Source: Anaeramoeba flamelloides | Taxonomy: Eukaryota; Metamonada; Anaeramoebidae | NCBI GenBank assembly: GCA_027625915.1 | Contig: JANTQA010000021.1 | Location: 1,364,001-1,428,000, forward strand | Direction: 5' to 3' | Length of the DNA stretch: 64,000 nucleotides | Part shown: positions 27,009-38,639 of the stretch, in pieces | How the letters are laid out: each line of letters starts with the position of its first letter | How positions within the stretch are numbered: position 1 is the stretch's first letter | Program-made: the position numbers and the translations under genes | Notes under the pieces: generated by a model | The model's database searches: none | What the model was told of the DNA's origin: nothing | What the model saw: only the letters and a program-made list of their open reading frames with translations

Positions 27009-27918
27009 ATTTCCCCTCCAAATGGGCCCAGTAGGTATTAATGAATTGTATATGTTTAAAGGGTTTGAATGGATATTAGAAGAAAAAAAATTAAATTTTG
27101 TAAATTTTCAAAAATTCATTTTGGAAATTCCGAAATTAAAATCATTTTACTTTTTTTTTTTGATTTTTTTTTAGGATAGATAATTCAGTTTGCAAATTTT
27201 TTTTTATTTCAAGATCGATAGTCACTTGGCTTAAACGTTTTATTTTAAGTGTATTAAAACAGTAAAATTGGTTGTAGATAAATTATATTGATTTCTATTG
27301 GAATTTTATTCAATCTTGAATAGGAGATCAAAATGAACATAATTGTTTTTTTGAATGGGGACACCTTAGAATTTGAGTTTTTTTCAATTTTTAAGAAAAT
27401 TTATTGATTTATTAGTTTTATTTCAGGCAGACATCAACTATTCTTGGATCTTTAATATTTTATTCTGCTAATTTTTATAAAAGTTCTTCAAAGATCAATT
27501 CTATAAAATACAATTGATATTTGTAAAAAATGTTGGGACACTTTAACTGAAACAATGTTTCTATATAGCACCTATATAACATTATTATTACAAAATTATG
27601 TTTTTCATGATCTTTTCACACGATTTTTTCAAAAATATTCTTATAACAGGCTTTAAACATGTTACAAATTTTATAACAAACATTTTTCAACAAACATTTT
27701 TCTTAATAAAAGTTTTTATTATAAAATTTGATAACATTTTATAAAGGTTTATAACACCTTATCAGCACGTTTACAACATGTTCTAAAAAAGTCTTTTTTT
27801 AGGAGGGATGTTTCGACAACAATTAAAATGATAATAATGAAAACTAAATAACAAAAAAATAAATGCGACAATTAAAAATTCAAATTTAAATTTCAATTTT
27901 ATTCTAATCTATTATTCA
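27005..27918. other. Intergenic DNA with a possible exon fragment
   Basis: Plus-strand 27019-27148 reads 'MGPVGINELYMFKGFEWIL...KKLNFVNFQKFILEIPKLK', followed by a T-rich tract ending in AG, so it could be an exon remnant. No partner exon is found. Beyond it the stretch is AT-rich, with a short tandem 'acaaacatttttc' at 27676-27705 just 3' of the helicase gene. Confidence 0.3.
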
Positions 27919-29229
27919 TTACAAAAATTCTGTGATACTACTTGGCATTTCGTTAATTTCTGTTGAATAATATTGTTCAATATCCCTGAGTGCTTGCATT
28001 TCATCATTTTTAACAAAATTGATTGCAACACCCTTTCTGCCAAATCTTCCACTTCTTCCGATTCGATGCAAATACACCTCTCTTGAAGGAGGTATATCAT
28101 AATTAATTACTAAACTGACTTGCTTGACATCAATTCCTCTTGCCCAAACGTCTGTTGTAAGAAGCACTCTTGATTCGCCCATCCTAAAATCGTTCATGAT
28201 CTGCTCTCTTTCCTGTTGTGGCATGCTCCCGTGCATTGAAGACACCGTGAAGTTGTTTTCTATTAGTCTAATAGCTAGATCGTCAACTTTCTTTTTTTGG
28301 TTACAAAAGATCACGGCTTGTGTGATCGTGAGGGTGTCATACAGATCGCAGAGGGTATCAAATTTCCATTTTTCCTTTTCCACATTCACGAAGAATTGCC
28401 TGATCCCCTCCAGCGTCTGCTCATGCCTTTTCACCAAGATTTTGATTGGATCCTCCATAAAGGTGTTGGACACCTCGATCACTGCGCGTGGCAGGGTGGC
28501 AGACATCAAAACGATTTGCAGGCTTTCGGGCAGAAACCTGTAAATGTCATAAATGGTTTCCTTGAAGCCAAGGCCCAGCATCTCATCGGCTTCGTCGATC
28601 ACTAGCATCTTCAAATGCTTGGTTTGCAGTTTCCCACGGCTTAGCATATCTAGAACCCTTCCTGGTGTGCCCGTGACAACATGCACCCCATCTTCGAGGG
28701 CCTTGATATCCTTCCCAACAGACTTGCCGCCAATGCACACCAAGACCGTGATCGACATAAAGTCTCCCAGTTTCTTCAGCACTTTGCCGGTTTGGTCTGC
28801 TAATTCCCTTGTTGGCGACAAAACTAATGCCTGTGGCTGCACCTTCTCAAGCTTGATCCGTTCCAAAATGCCCACAGAAAAGGTCGCAGTTTTCCCCGTT
28901 CCAGACTGCGACTGCGCAATCAAATCACGCTTCTTGATAATGGGAACGATCCCCCGCTGCTGAATGCCCGATGGGACATCAAAGCCTGAACTATAAAGTC
29001 CCCTGAGGAGATCGTCCTTCAGCGACATTTGCTCAAAGCGCGTATAAGTTTTCAATAATTCGCTTGTTTCGTAATATTCTCCTTCGTCTTTGTCTGATTC
29101 TGATTCTTCTTCTTTCCGATAACTTTTGATCTTTCTCTCTTCTTTTCTATTCCTTTCTCTGTTTTTGTCTCTTTTTCTTTCTCTTTTTTCTGAGCGGTGT
29201 TTCCTCGAATGACGTTTTTCAGAAGACAT
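27919..29229 (-). CDS. EIF4A3: ATP-dependent DEAD-box RNA helicase, eIF4A-III type
   Basis: 436 residues, single exon, ATG at 29229 to TAA at 27921-27919. eIF4A-III is the RNA clamp of the exon junction complex, with roles in splicing-coupled mRNA fate and rRNA processing. All helicase motifs are present: Q motif (F65, '[10 protein letters not shown]'), I 'SQSGTGKT' (107-114), Ia 'PTRELA' (139-144), Ib 'TPGR' (188-191), II 'DEAD' (212-215), III 'SAT' (243-245), V 'ARGID' and VI 'HRIGRSGR'. The phrase 'TTDVWARG' and the end '[14 protein letters not shown]' are those of eIF4A-III rather than eIF4A-I (which has TTDLLARG). The first 50 residues form an Arg/Lys/Glu-rich extension. Composition is strikingly GC-richer than all neighbours, as expected for a highly expressed conserved gene. 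Presence in a genome with introns fits its role. Confidence 0.95.
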   Translation of the reverse strand: MSSEKRHSRKHRSEKRERKRDKNRERNRKEERKIKSYRKEEESESDKDEGEYYETSELLKTYTRFEQMSLKDDLLRGLYSSGFDVPSGIQQRGIVPIIKKRDLIAQSQSGTGKTATFSVGILERIKLEKVQPQALVLSPTRELADQTGKVLKKLGDFMSITVLVCIGGKSVGKDIKALEDGVHVVTGTPGRVLDMLSRGKLQTKHLKMLVIDEADEMLGLGFKETIYDIYRFLPESLQIVLMSATLPRAVIEVSNTFMEDPIKILVKRHEQTLEGIRQFFVNVEKEKWKFDTLCDLYDTLTITQAVIFCNQKKKVDDLAIRLIENNFTVSSMHGSMPQQEREQIMNDFRMGESRVLLTTDVWARGIDVKQVSLVINYDIPPSREVYLHRIGRSGRFGRKGVAINFVKNDEMQALRDIEQYYSTEINEMPSSITEFL

Positions 29230-29962
29230 TTTTTCGAAGAGATAAATAAAGTAAAAAATGAATTTGTTTCTGCTGAAGAGATTTTTTGATTACCTAATAC
29301 TTGAAGATAAATAAGCCTATTCAAAAAAATCCTTGATGTTACTACGACTAGAAATATATGACTCTGTTAAATTTGGACCTTTGATCATACCTTAACAATA
29401 AAAAGATTAATTAGTTATGAGTAACGAGGATCAAGTTTTTTTTAAAAAGTAAATAAATATAATTTGGAATAAATATGAACCCAAACTGATTAGTTTAAGA
29501 TAACAAGTTTTTTTAAAACAGTTTCTCTGAAAATTTGTCAACAAAAAGAAAGTTATTGTTAGGAAAATACTAGTAAAATAGATTTTTTATCTTTTTTGAA
29601 ATCCAAAAGTTTTTTTTTCAATTCCACAAATTAAATAATTTAAGGGTGTATGTTCAAAACGAATTCTTGATATACATTGTTAAAGTAGTACTTGTTTTTC
29701 TTATTTTATGTGATTCAGATCTTTAATCCACAGATTAAATTAAATTGTTTTATCAAAAAATATCCTTTTTTTGATGTTTATTATTCTTTTATTGATAATT
29801 CTACCTATAAACCTCACGTACAGTACCCATAGAAATTTATATAAAAAGATATTTATCCAATAATTTTTTTATTGAAGTTCGTTAGTAATTTGTTTGTTAC
29901 TGGTAATTCATTAAAAATTAAAATAAAAAAAAAAGTTCGAGTGAACTTGAGATCTTATATTA
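29230..29962. other. Intergenic DNA upstream of the helicase gene
   Basis: AT-rich and presumably holds the helicase promoter just 5' of 29229. No gene or repeat is recognised. Confidence 0.4.
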
Positions 29963-30492
29963 AACTAAATTCCAAAACTTTGGACACAGTTTAAACAGTT
30001 GAAAGAATAATAATATGACACTTTACATTCATTTTTGAAATAATTTTGATTTTACAAACTATTTCATTAATTTTCTTTTTTGTTTTATTTTCATTTCCTT
30101 TTTTCCTGTTTACGTAATCAATTTTGTTAGATCTGGAATTTTTTTGATGGTTGATTAAAGGTTAGTATTGGGTTTGTTAAATTGAAAAATAACTTACAAT
30201 TGGTAGATGGTATCTTATCATTTGATCGATCAACAATTGTTGGTAAAATTCCAACAAAATAACCAATAAATTTTTTGTTCCACATGTTTCATTATTGTGT
30301 ACACACTGGTTTTGATTTTTTTGTTTTATATTTTTTTCTTTTAGTTAGATTGTAATGATTAATTATTAAAACATTAATAATGGGTAATTTAAAGGTTGTT
30401 TTATATTAAGTTTGTAAAAAATACAATAAATTGGGATTTTTTTTTTGTCTATTTTTGATTTTGTGTTATGTCCAAATTTTTGGAATGGGGTT
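29963..30492 (+). mobile_element. TIR element family M1, complete copy
   Basis: 530 bp between TA dinucleotides (29961-29962, 30493-30494). The ends 'aactaaattccaaaac' and 'ttttggaatggggtt' are inverted, with 'tttggacacag' just inside on the left and its counterpart on the right. The internal landmark 'catttgatcgatcaac' is at 30218. No transposase ORF is seen. The copy at 39667-40198 is the same element in reverse orientation. Confidence 0.8.
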
Positions 30493-30647
30493 TATTTTTC
30501 TTTTATTTGGATGAAAATTATTACTTTGAAAAATATTGATATTATATAACTAAATTGTTTTTTTCTATTAAGTTTGTTTAAATATGATAAATTGGGTTTT
30601 TATTTCAATTCATTATTTAAGGTTGGTCACAATATTTAAAAATGGTT

Positions 30648-30654
30648 TATATAC

Positions 30655-30677
<23 letters not shown>
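30648..30677. repeat. (TA)n microsatellite
   Basis: TA repeats ending exactly where the M3 element begins, which suggests that TA-targeting elements favour such tracts. Confidence 0.85.
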
Positions 30678-30685
<8 letters not shown>

Positions 30686-31265
30686 CCAAAAAAACTAAGA
30701 CATTTTTTTTATATTTCATAAACAATCATCTTTTTAAGTGGGGATATTTATTAATTAACAACTCCAAATTAAGATTAATATTAATACCAGTAAATTGGTG
30801 ATTAAGGTATTTATTTCAAAACATATTCAATGAAATATTTTCAAAAAATGAAAAAAGAAATATCACTTTTTTGGAGTGTAAAAAATTTAAAACCAATTTC
30901 AATAAAAAACTGGAAATATGGAACAGGGAATAAATTATTTTTTAAACCATCAAATGCAATTATATGTTTACCATCCTATTTGGAATTTTATCAAGATTAA
31001 TCTTCTTGGAAAACAATTTTTTTCTATCAAAAAGAAAATAATTTTCACCAATTTTCATCCTTAAAAAATAAAATATCAGATAAAATAAAGATCCAGAAAA
31101 TTACATCTCTTTTATTGATGTAATACAAGACTAAAAAACAAATTGAATTATTATCAAGAATCAATAAACTTTAATTAATAATTTTGAATATTAAAATACA
31201 TTTTTGAAGATTTATTTTAATAAATATATTTTAAAATAAGTTTGTACCTTTTTCTGTGAAAGAGC
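30678..31265 (-). mobile_element. TIR element family M3, copy 2
   Basis: Reverse-orientation relative of 25217-25799. It begins 'aggtatttccaaaaaaact' and ends near 'tttctgtgaaagagct'. Shared interior blocks include 'aatttcaataaaaaactgg' (30896) and 'aaatatattttaaaataa' (31223). The ends are more diverged than in copy 1. Confidence 0.7.
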
Positions 31266-31597
31266 TGATAAATATTTTAATATATATATCTTGAATGATT
31301 ATCATTTTTTAAATCTAATGTTCTTAGTGATATTAAAATATCAATAAAAATAAATAAATTTTTTAGTTAAAAATGATCATTTTGCCGTGTAAAGGTCCTC
31401 AATATTATTTACAGTCGAGAAAGAGCGTGTTTAAATAATTCAAACTCAAAAAAATTTTATGTTGAAAACAAACTTTTCAAAATAAAAATACAAATAAAAA
31501 TAAAAAAATTCTTTAATATTTTATTTTTAAAAAAATATTGAAATTAAAAATTATACTACATATATATAAAATCATATCATATCTTGCAAAGTTATCT
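31266..31597. other. Intergenic DNA 3' of the phosphodiesterase gene
   Basis: AT-rich, no gene or repeat recognised. Confidence 0.4.
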
Positions 31598-33750
31598 TTA
31601 ATATGAATTTCTGCTGGAAGAAATATTTTGAAACATTTTCAAAAAGAAAAAAATAATTGGTAAGATAAAAAAAAAAATTAATAATTTGTTCGACTTATAT
31701 TCAATCGTCTTGTTCTTTGGAGTGTTCTGTTTGTAATTTTTTTGATTTTCATCTAAATTTCCATTATCATTGCCATTGCCGTTGTTATCTAAATCTAAAT
31801 CTGCATCTGAACATTTGTCATCCTCCCCCCTGTTAACATCGTTATCGATTGAATCGATATTTAAGGTAATAATTTTAAAACCATATTGATTAAATGAACG
31901 ATAGTGGTCTTGTTGCATAAATTGAATTAGTTTATCTGGACGCATTGAATTTATAGAATCGATTTCTAAATTTAACAATTTTTTTCTTGCTTCATCATGC
32001 AGTTCCTTCCCGCCATCATGGGTATGTAACCATGAACCGTCTTTATGAAATTTCTGTATGGGCTTATTAAAGCAGCTATTTTGTAAAGTGCGGTCATCTG
32101 GTGTAAAGGTTAAAAGTGCGCTTGAAGTTATAGTTACGCCATTCGCAAGCCCTTGATCAATATTTTCTTTGAGATTGTCAATTGTGTTGTTTGATATCTT
32201 TAAAATTGTCTTTGCAAAGTTGGGTGATAATTCGTTCAATTCTTTAATTACCCACGGATCACCATTTAAAATGATTTGTTTATGATCGCAATTCAAACGA
32301 TCAATATATTTTAATATATGTTCGGCGTATACGCGTTCAGATTTACATTTTGATTGCTTAATGTCAAGAAATATGTATCGTTTTTTATTACAGACAAGTT
32401 CCAGCAAATCTTCTATTTTGGGGATTTTGTATCCGTGGACAGATAAATGTTCGAAATTTTTAAAATCATTTTGGCACCATATATCCTTAATTTTCATTTT
32501 CGGGGTCTTTGGTGCGTTGTGAATACATAAAATTGTATTATCTTTAAGAATATGCAAATCTGTTTCAATTCCAGTGACAAAGGGTAAAGCGTCTTTAAAT
32601 GATTGAAAGGTATTCACCGGAAAGATTCTTTCGCTTCCCCCATGGCCAAAAATATTTAGTTTTCTATTTGTAACTTCAATTTCAAGTAAAATTGGATTAT
32701 CCCCTGCCAATGCATCTACGTTATCCATTTCCTGGCCATTTTTTGGTGCATTTTCTTTGAATTCTTTATTCAAATTGCCAAAATCATTCTGCAAAATGCT
32801 GTCAGAATCAGTGCTGTATTTATTGGCATTTGGTGGTCCAAGTGGGCCGTATATTCCAGAGGATTTTAGAGTTTTCATTTCAAAATCTTCATTGATTCCC
32901 AATTTGCCGTTGTAAACAAAATAAAGGTTATTCAACACTTGCTTAACCAAGCCCCATGAACCCCAAAATTTTAATCTCTGGTTTGTCAGTATCTCCCAAT
33001 TTAATAAATTATTCAAAACCTTTCCAATTTTTAATTTAATTTCTCCTTTATTAACTTGGATATCAATATGGTGCTCTCCACAAGAAATCTGTTCAGTGAT
33101 AGGGTCCATTATTTCGATCGGTATTTTTATTTCTGAATTTTGTTGGCTTGGATCAATTGATAGAATATTTGGGGACTGGATCACTATCGATGGCGAGAAG
33201 GCATTAGGCGAAAGAGTTGCCTTTGATAATGTTATTTCTACTTCATTATTTGTGATATATCGAATTAATTCCTCAGGGTAATTGTTCAGCAGATCATCAA
33301 CATCACCATTTGTTTCGCCTTTATCGATCATCAAAGTTAGTTCAATCAAATATCTCTTTTTGGAATCAAGGTTGAGAAAAAGAATTGGTAGATCAACATC
33401 ATTTATAGTTTGGATTAATTTGTTTGTATCAACTTCCGTAATTGTGACTTTACTATTCCTTGGGTTGTACCCATTGCTGTTGATAGAACATAAAATACTA
33501 TTGATTTTGCCTGAACACTCAAGCTTTACTTCATCCAATTTAACATGGCATGGCACAGGTGGAGATAATGGTTTCCCTAGACAGTTTTCAGCAAGAGGTG
33601 TGAAATAATAATCACCATAATAATAATTGTATTCTATATCATTGGATTCAAATTGAATGAAATCCATTCCAGAATCAATGGAAATGCAGTCAACTAACTC
33701 TGGTTTGTCTGTTATAAATTTTATTTTTCCTGGTTTATCACAGCTAACAT
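31598..33750 (-). CDS. Glycerophosphodiester phosphodiesterase (GDPD) family protein, membrane-anchored; 5' end uncertain
   Basis: The GDPD domain (residues about 336-610, counted from the ATG at 33667) hydrolyses glycerophosphodiesters. Visible motifs are 'FGHGG...PVNTFQSF' (H342), 'GIETDLHILKDN' (E368, D370) and 'LCIHN' (H383), matching the HRG / E-x-D / HD catalytic signature except that the Arg after the first His is Gly. 'RYIFLDIKQS' is the next strand. Residues 1-330 are beta-rich and Cys-containing with no firm domain call; a carbohydrate-binding N-terminal domain, as in GDE5 proteins, is possible. Near the C-terminus an Asn/Asp linker leads to a hydrophobic stretch 'LLIFFFILPIIFFFLKMF', a likely tail anchor. 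The frame stays open upstream of Met33667 to an 'ATTTCTAG' acceptor ending at 33751, so a missing 5' exon is likely and 33667 may not be the true start. Confidence 0.8.
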
Positions 33751-34284
33751 CTAGAAATATTTTTTCATTAATTGATTGTTTTTGTTTTTTGTTTTTATTT
33801 GTTTTTTCAAAAAAATAACATTAATGTTAGTTTTTTTTTTTGAATTAATTGTCAATTTTCGCGAGAGGTTAATTTTTAATCAAGTCTATTGATAAAGTCA
33901 AGAAAATTTTTAAAAATTTTTAGTTCAATTTCCCATTTTTAAAAATCATTAGAAACTCTATTTTTAAAACAGTTCATGAAAAAAAATATTTTGAAGGCAA
34001 ACTAGTTATATAAAGTTTCTTAAACATTTAAACCAACAAAAAGTTTTATTCAAAGCTAAGGTAAAAAATTTTCAAAATTGAAAAATGAAGTAAAAATTTT
34101 TAAACATTTTTTTGAATATGTTAGTATTCTTGTAAAAATGATCATTTAATCTACGTTTTAACGGGAATTTTTGGATTTAAAGCAAAAAAAAAAACACTAA
34201 TTTTCATATATTTAAGGAGTTAATTTGAAAGAAAGCAACAATTTTATCTTAATCAAAAAAAAAAATAATCATTCATTTTTTTTA
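33751..34284. other. Upstream region of the phosphodiesterase gene
   Basis: Should hold the missing first exon and promoter. I find no convincing short exon or signal peptide in it. Confidence 0.35.
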
Positions 34285-34520
34285 TTTTTATTATTGAAAA
34301 AGAGTAAATTACACTATAGTTTCCCTCAGACTGAAATTCCTCTTGAAGAAATTTAAGCGTAAAATCATAGATTTCATGATGATTAATTAATGAAAATAAT
34401 TTCAAACTATCAGGATTTAAAATTAATTCATTAAGATTAATTCCTTTTAATTCGTTTTGAAATATTAATCTAATTTTTTCATAGGAAGGGCAATTTCATT
34501 TTTTTATTTTAAAAGTGTTA
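34285..34520 (-). mobile_element. LINE-B 3' fragment, minus strand
   Basis: The minus-strand reading 'CPSYEKIRLIFQNELKG' then 'INLNELILNPDSLKLFSLIN' and 'EIYDFTLKFLQ' aligns with the LINE-B C-terminus at 25960-26148 ('YFRNKLKEINLNEIILN', 'CKIYDFTLKFLKG'). A short A-rich tail lies at 34260-34300. It is 5'-truncated. Confidence 0.75.
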
Positions 34521-34923
34521 GGAATAAACCAGATAAATTTAAAACCAAAAGAAAAAAAAAATGTGTTAGTAAGACCACGGAATTTTCACAAAAAGCCGGT
34601 TTAAATATGATAAAAAATCAAATAACCTTAAAACAAAAAATGTATTATTTTGTACATATTACCTTTTGTGTATTTAGATAATTGTATTTATTGCAATTTT
34701 TTTTTTGAATTGAAAAAGTATTCATAAAGCTCAAGATTTCTCTTGATTTTGGTTTCTTTAACGTTTAGGCTAAAATTACTAACAACAACAACAACAACAA
34801 TAATGTAAATTGAGATCTTTGAATTTTTTTTTTCTAATTTGATTATATTTAAATAAAAAAAAATTGACAATAATAAAAAATGATTTTAAAAAGAGATATT
34901 TTTGTCCTTATTCCCATAATAAT

Positions 34924-34928
<5 letters not shown>
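34521..34928. other. Intergenic DNA
   Basis: No gene. A short (AAC)7-like run lies at 34780-34799. Confidence 0.4.

Positions 34929-34962
<34 letters not shown>
34929..34962. repeat. (TA)n microsatellite
   Basis: About 16 TA units. Confidence 0.9.
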
Positions 34963-35125
34963 AACTCTTTTTCAAGTAAAAGGGGACACCTCTCAAATAA
35001 TCAATATTATTGAATTTGATTGTGAAAAAGATAATTACTTATTGGTGATTTTCATTTTAATTATTCATTTTTTTATTTTTTGTTTATTTTATTAATATAT
35101 TATTTATTGATTATAAATTTGATTA

Positions 35126-35303
35126 AGGGACTAATCTCTATTATAATTTTTTTTTGACCAATTTCTAAATAAGGATTCATTATCTAGAAATATGTTTAAT
35201 AAAAAAAAAAAAAATAGACATTTTTTTTCAAATCTAAGTAATTGGTAAAAAATTTTCTCAATCTCTATTAAATTTAGGTAAAAAAATTTAATAGAGATTA
35301 GTC
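35126..35303. mobile_element. Short TIR element, 178 bp
   Basis: Perfect 17-bp ends 'gggactaatctctatta' and 'taatagagattagtccc'. A third copy of the arm just inside the right end makes a local 16-bp-stem hairpin (35262-35302). No coding capacity and a single copy in this window. Confidence 0.65.
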
Positions 35304-35756
35304 CCTGAATTAAATCTCTCAGGATATTATTTTTAATTGGTTTTGTGGAGATCTTTGAATTTGATTCATTAATAATTAGAGAAATATTTGGTAACTTGAA
35401 AATGAGATTGATAAGTATTAAAGACTTTGTTCCCACTCTGGAGGGTGTTTGGGTAATTGTGTTATTTTTCATTATATCTCAAAAAGAATTTTCATTCTGA
35501 AGAAATTGTATCAAAAAGATTACTAGTTTCAAAGTTAAACTGAAATCATCATATTAAAGTTGTCAAATAGGATTTGTGAAGTAGGATTTTTGAATGAAAA
35601 TAACTTTTAAGGGATTTTCAATTACAAGTTCAAATCTGAAAACATTTCAAAATTGTAAAAGTACCTTTAAAAAGATATTTAGAACAGCTTGGGAAATTGT
35701 TTTGTGTTTGTAGATTTGAAATTGAAATTATGAAATTGTAAAATCAAATTTTGGTA
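35304..35756. other. Intergenic DNA
   Basis: Minus-strand 35305-35472 stays open and includes 'TPSRVGTKSLILINLIF', faintly like the target-loop of LINE endonucleases, but this is too weak to call. Confidence 0.3.
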
Positions 35757-36233
35757 CAGTGATCAAAATAATGCGTGCACAACGACTATAATCCGTGTTT
35801 CAAAATATTATCCGTGCTTGTTTTTATTCTTGTACCAATGTAACATCCAATCTACTACCAAATAGTATACCCGAGCCCAAATCAATTTTGAAAGTAAAGG
35901 TCTGGTTATTTTCAGTAAAATTTAAATTATTCATGCCAATAGTTGAAAATTTTCCATAATATTCGAAATTTTTTTGAAATTTTTTGTTTTTTTTATTTTT
36001 AAAATTTTCAAAAAAATTAACTCTATTTTTTGAGATAAATTTTGCAATTTGATCCTTCATTTTTAGAATTTCTTTTTAAATAATAGAACTTTAAGAAACC
36101 AATACCATATTTTTTTAGGGTTTATTATTGGTTTCTTTGATTGGTTAATGTATAGGTTTTCTTTAACAAAAAAACACGCTTTTTATTTTGAAACACGCAT
36201 TAAATTTTTTTGCACGCTTTATTTTGACTACAG
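35757..36233. mobile_element. TIR element family M4 carrying a short ORF
   Basis: 477 bp between TA dinucleotides (35755-35756, 36234-36235). The inverted ends are about 69 bp, built from repeated 'tcaaaataa.gcgtg' units ('cagtgatcaaaataatgcg' on the left). The CAGT-type end and TA duplication fit Tc1/mariner relatives. It contains a complete 78-codon minus-strand ORF (36060-35824). Confidence 0.75.
35824..36060 (-). CDS. Hypothetical 78-residue ORF inside TIR element M4
   Basis: ATG at 36060 to a stop at 35826-35824. The product is Lys/Asn/Phe-rich at first, then 'KFSTIGMNNLNFTENNQTF' and 'IDLGSGILFGSRLDVTLVQE', a diverse C-terminal half unlike random AT-rich reading. It has no similarity that I recognise to transposases. 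It could be a captured host exon or chance. Confidence 0.35.
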   Translation of the reverse strand: MKDQIAKFISKNRVNFFENFKNKKNKKFQKNFEYYGKFSTIGMNNLNFTENNQTFTFKIDLGSGILFGSRLDVTLVQE

Positions 36234-38639
36234 TAGGATATAGATCAATGAATATCAAAATGTGAAAATTGTTTGGAATTTCTAAATTTAAAGTTTTGTA
36301 AAAGAGATTCCGAGTGGAAAATTTAACTGAGGTTGTATAAGTCTTGAAAGAGAGTGTTTTTGTCGACAATTTCACTGTTTTCACCTTGAAAAAGTAGTAC
36401 TTAAACGTCAAACAACATTCATCAAATTTTTGAACAAATCTTTAATGATATATTGGTCAAAGAATAACCATTCACTCTAAAAGATTGTATTAAAAAAAAC
36501 TATTATTGTGTTTAAATCTCCCTTTTGTCTTTAGTCATTTATTTTTTCTTTTAATAATTGATCTTGCTTTTCATTTTCAGTTTCTATTAATGTTCCCAAT
36601 TAAGAAATCGTGATGAACTTTTTTTTCCCATAAAGTTAATTTTAATTTCAGAAACTAAAATCACGTTGTTTGTGATGAAGATTTAATAGTTTGTTTTTTT
36701 TTAAACCTCACAAGTGAAAATATTTTTATTACTTGTTTCTTATTTTTCTTTTTTCTGGTTTGTTTGTTTTTTTGGTTTCAAAGATTTAAAAAACAAAAAC
36801 ACATTTTAAATTGAAAAAGAAAAGGAACAAAGATTTCATTCAGTTTTTTAAGAAAATATGTTGAAAAGATCAAAGTCCAATAACAATTTAATTCCGAAAA
36901 CCAATTAGACTCTTATTTTCCTTTTGATTTGGGAACTTTTGTGATTTCTTTTCATTCTTGATTTTCTTGTTCTTTTTTTTATTGGAAAAGATGAATGAAA
37001 TCTTTGTTTGTTTTCTTTTTCTATTAACAATAAATTTGGGGTTGATCAATAGTAAAATTTAAGAAAGGAGTTTTTTTGTTCGTTTGAAAAGAAAAGTTTC
37101 TAAACAAAAAGAAATGTAATTAAGAAAAGAAAAGAAAAGAAAAGAATTAATTACCGAATTCCAACTGAAGAGAAAGGTTGACAATTAAAGAAAATAGAAT
37201 TAGGTAGGTGAAATTTTGAACAACCAACTTCATACTGTTTCAAATTTGAACAAAATAGAAAAAATAGATCCAAACTCGAATTATTTGATTTTTATCCCTT
37301 CTAAATCCAAAATAATTTTCGAATTTTTCAACTAAGATTCAAGGTTTGTTGTTATTCAAAATTAACTTTTAAACATCCAAAAAAACTATAATTTATTATT
37401 TTTTAATTTATGAATAAATAATTGACTGTTACAGAAAATAAAATTTACCTATACATCAAATTATGATCAAATAGTAAAACTCAGGACGTAAGAGTATATT
37501 ATTAAGTTCTGATTATTCCGAGTTAAGTTGTTTTTTTTTTAGAAAATATATTTATTCCTTTTTTATTTTCTCATTAAGAAAATGTAGTTTTACTTGGTTA
37601 AAGTTAAATTTATTAAGTTTTGATAATTAATTAAATGAAATAAAATACACTTTAATATTTTGAGATTTAAAAATCCTATTAACAATTTGAGTTCAGATAT
37701 TCTGTTATTTTCCCATTAATATATTAAACTTTTTTATATTGAGTTCGCAAATATTTTATAAATTATTAATGAATGAAAATACAATGATCTTGAGAAAATC
37801 AATTAAAATAATATTTCGATAGATTTATTTAATCATCTTTCTTGAAGTTTGAGATTAAATTTTAATTTTTGAAAAGTTAATTTTAACAATATCTATCAAA
37901 ATCCTTATCAATTTTTTTATTATTTATTATTGCAGTCAAGTTTAAAGTTAATTTTTTTAATCAAATTTTTAAAAAATTAAAATTATTTTTTTTTTTGATT
38001 AGAAAATTAAATAATTGTCAGATAAATATAAAATTAGTCACTGAAATTAAAGAGAAAATTTGAAATATGTTTTACTTTATCTGGATTAGGTATATAGTGT
38101 AAAAAATTAAAAAATGTCTAAAATATTTTTTATTGAAAAACCTTTTAAAAATCGAGATCCGAAAGTTGAAAAAATCGATGAATACCAATAAGTATAGGAA
38201 CCCCAATAACTCGGATGACTGATTAATTAATGTGAAAATATATGTTTTCATTTTTTCAATATAAAACCCTTTCTCAAAATATTATTCAAATATTACCAAA
38301 TTAAAAACAACTGTTTTATCTTTATCATTGAACTTTTATATTTTGTTCTCTCAAGATCTTATTCAAAAAAAAAATTCTAATACTGAATTTTATCAATTTT
38401 TAAAAAGTTCTTGATTCTATTTCCAAATGGTTTTCAACTCTACAATTTAAATTGAATGTGAAAAAAAAATTTAACTATCTTCTTATTGTTTCATTATTAT
38501 ACTCACTATTATTATTTTAGAATTTTTATATATATTCGGTTACATATTACCCCACTTTTTGTTTCAAGGAATTCCACTTTATTAACCACAATTTTTAGAA
38601 TTTTTATTTGTTACTGATAATTTTTCTATAGGGTTTTTA
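36234..38639. other. Gene-free AT-rich stretch
   Basis: No gene found on either strand. An inverted pair around 36815-36850 and 36985-37025 ('aacaaagatttcattcag' against 'gaatgaaatctttgttt') could form a long-loop hairpin. 37122-37145 is an 'aaaag' pentamer run. Confidence 0.4.

Noticed and set aside
28124-28963. Plus-strand ORFs opposite the helicase gene
   Set aside because: They arise because the helicase gene is GC-richer and so has few antisense stops; no protein features.
35305-35472. LINE endonuclease fragment on the minus strand
   Set aside because: Only one short phrase (TPSRVGTKSLI) is suggestive; no catalytic motif around it.
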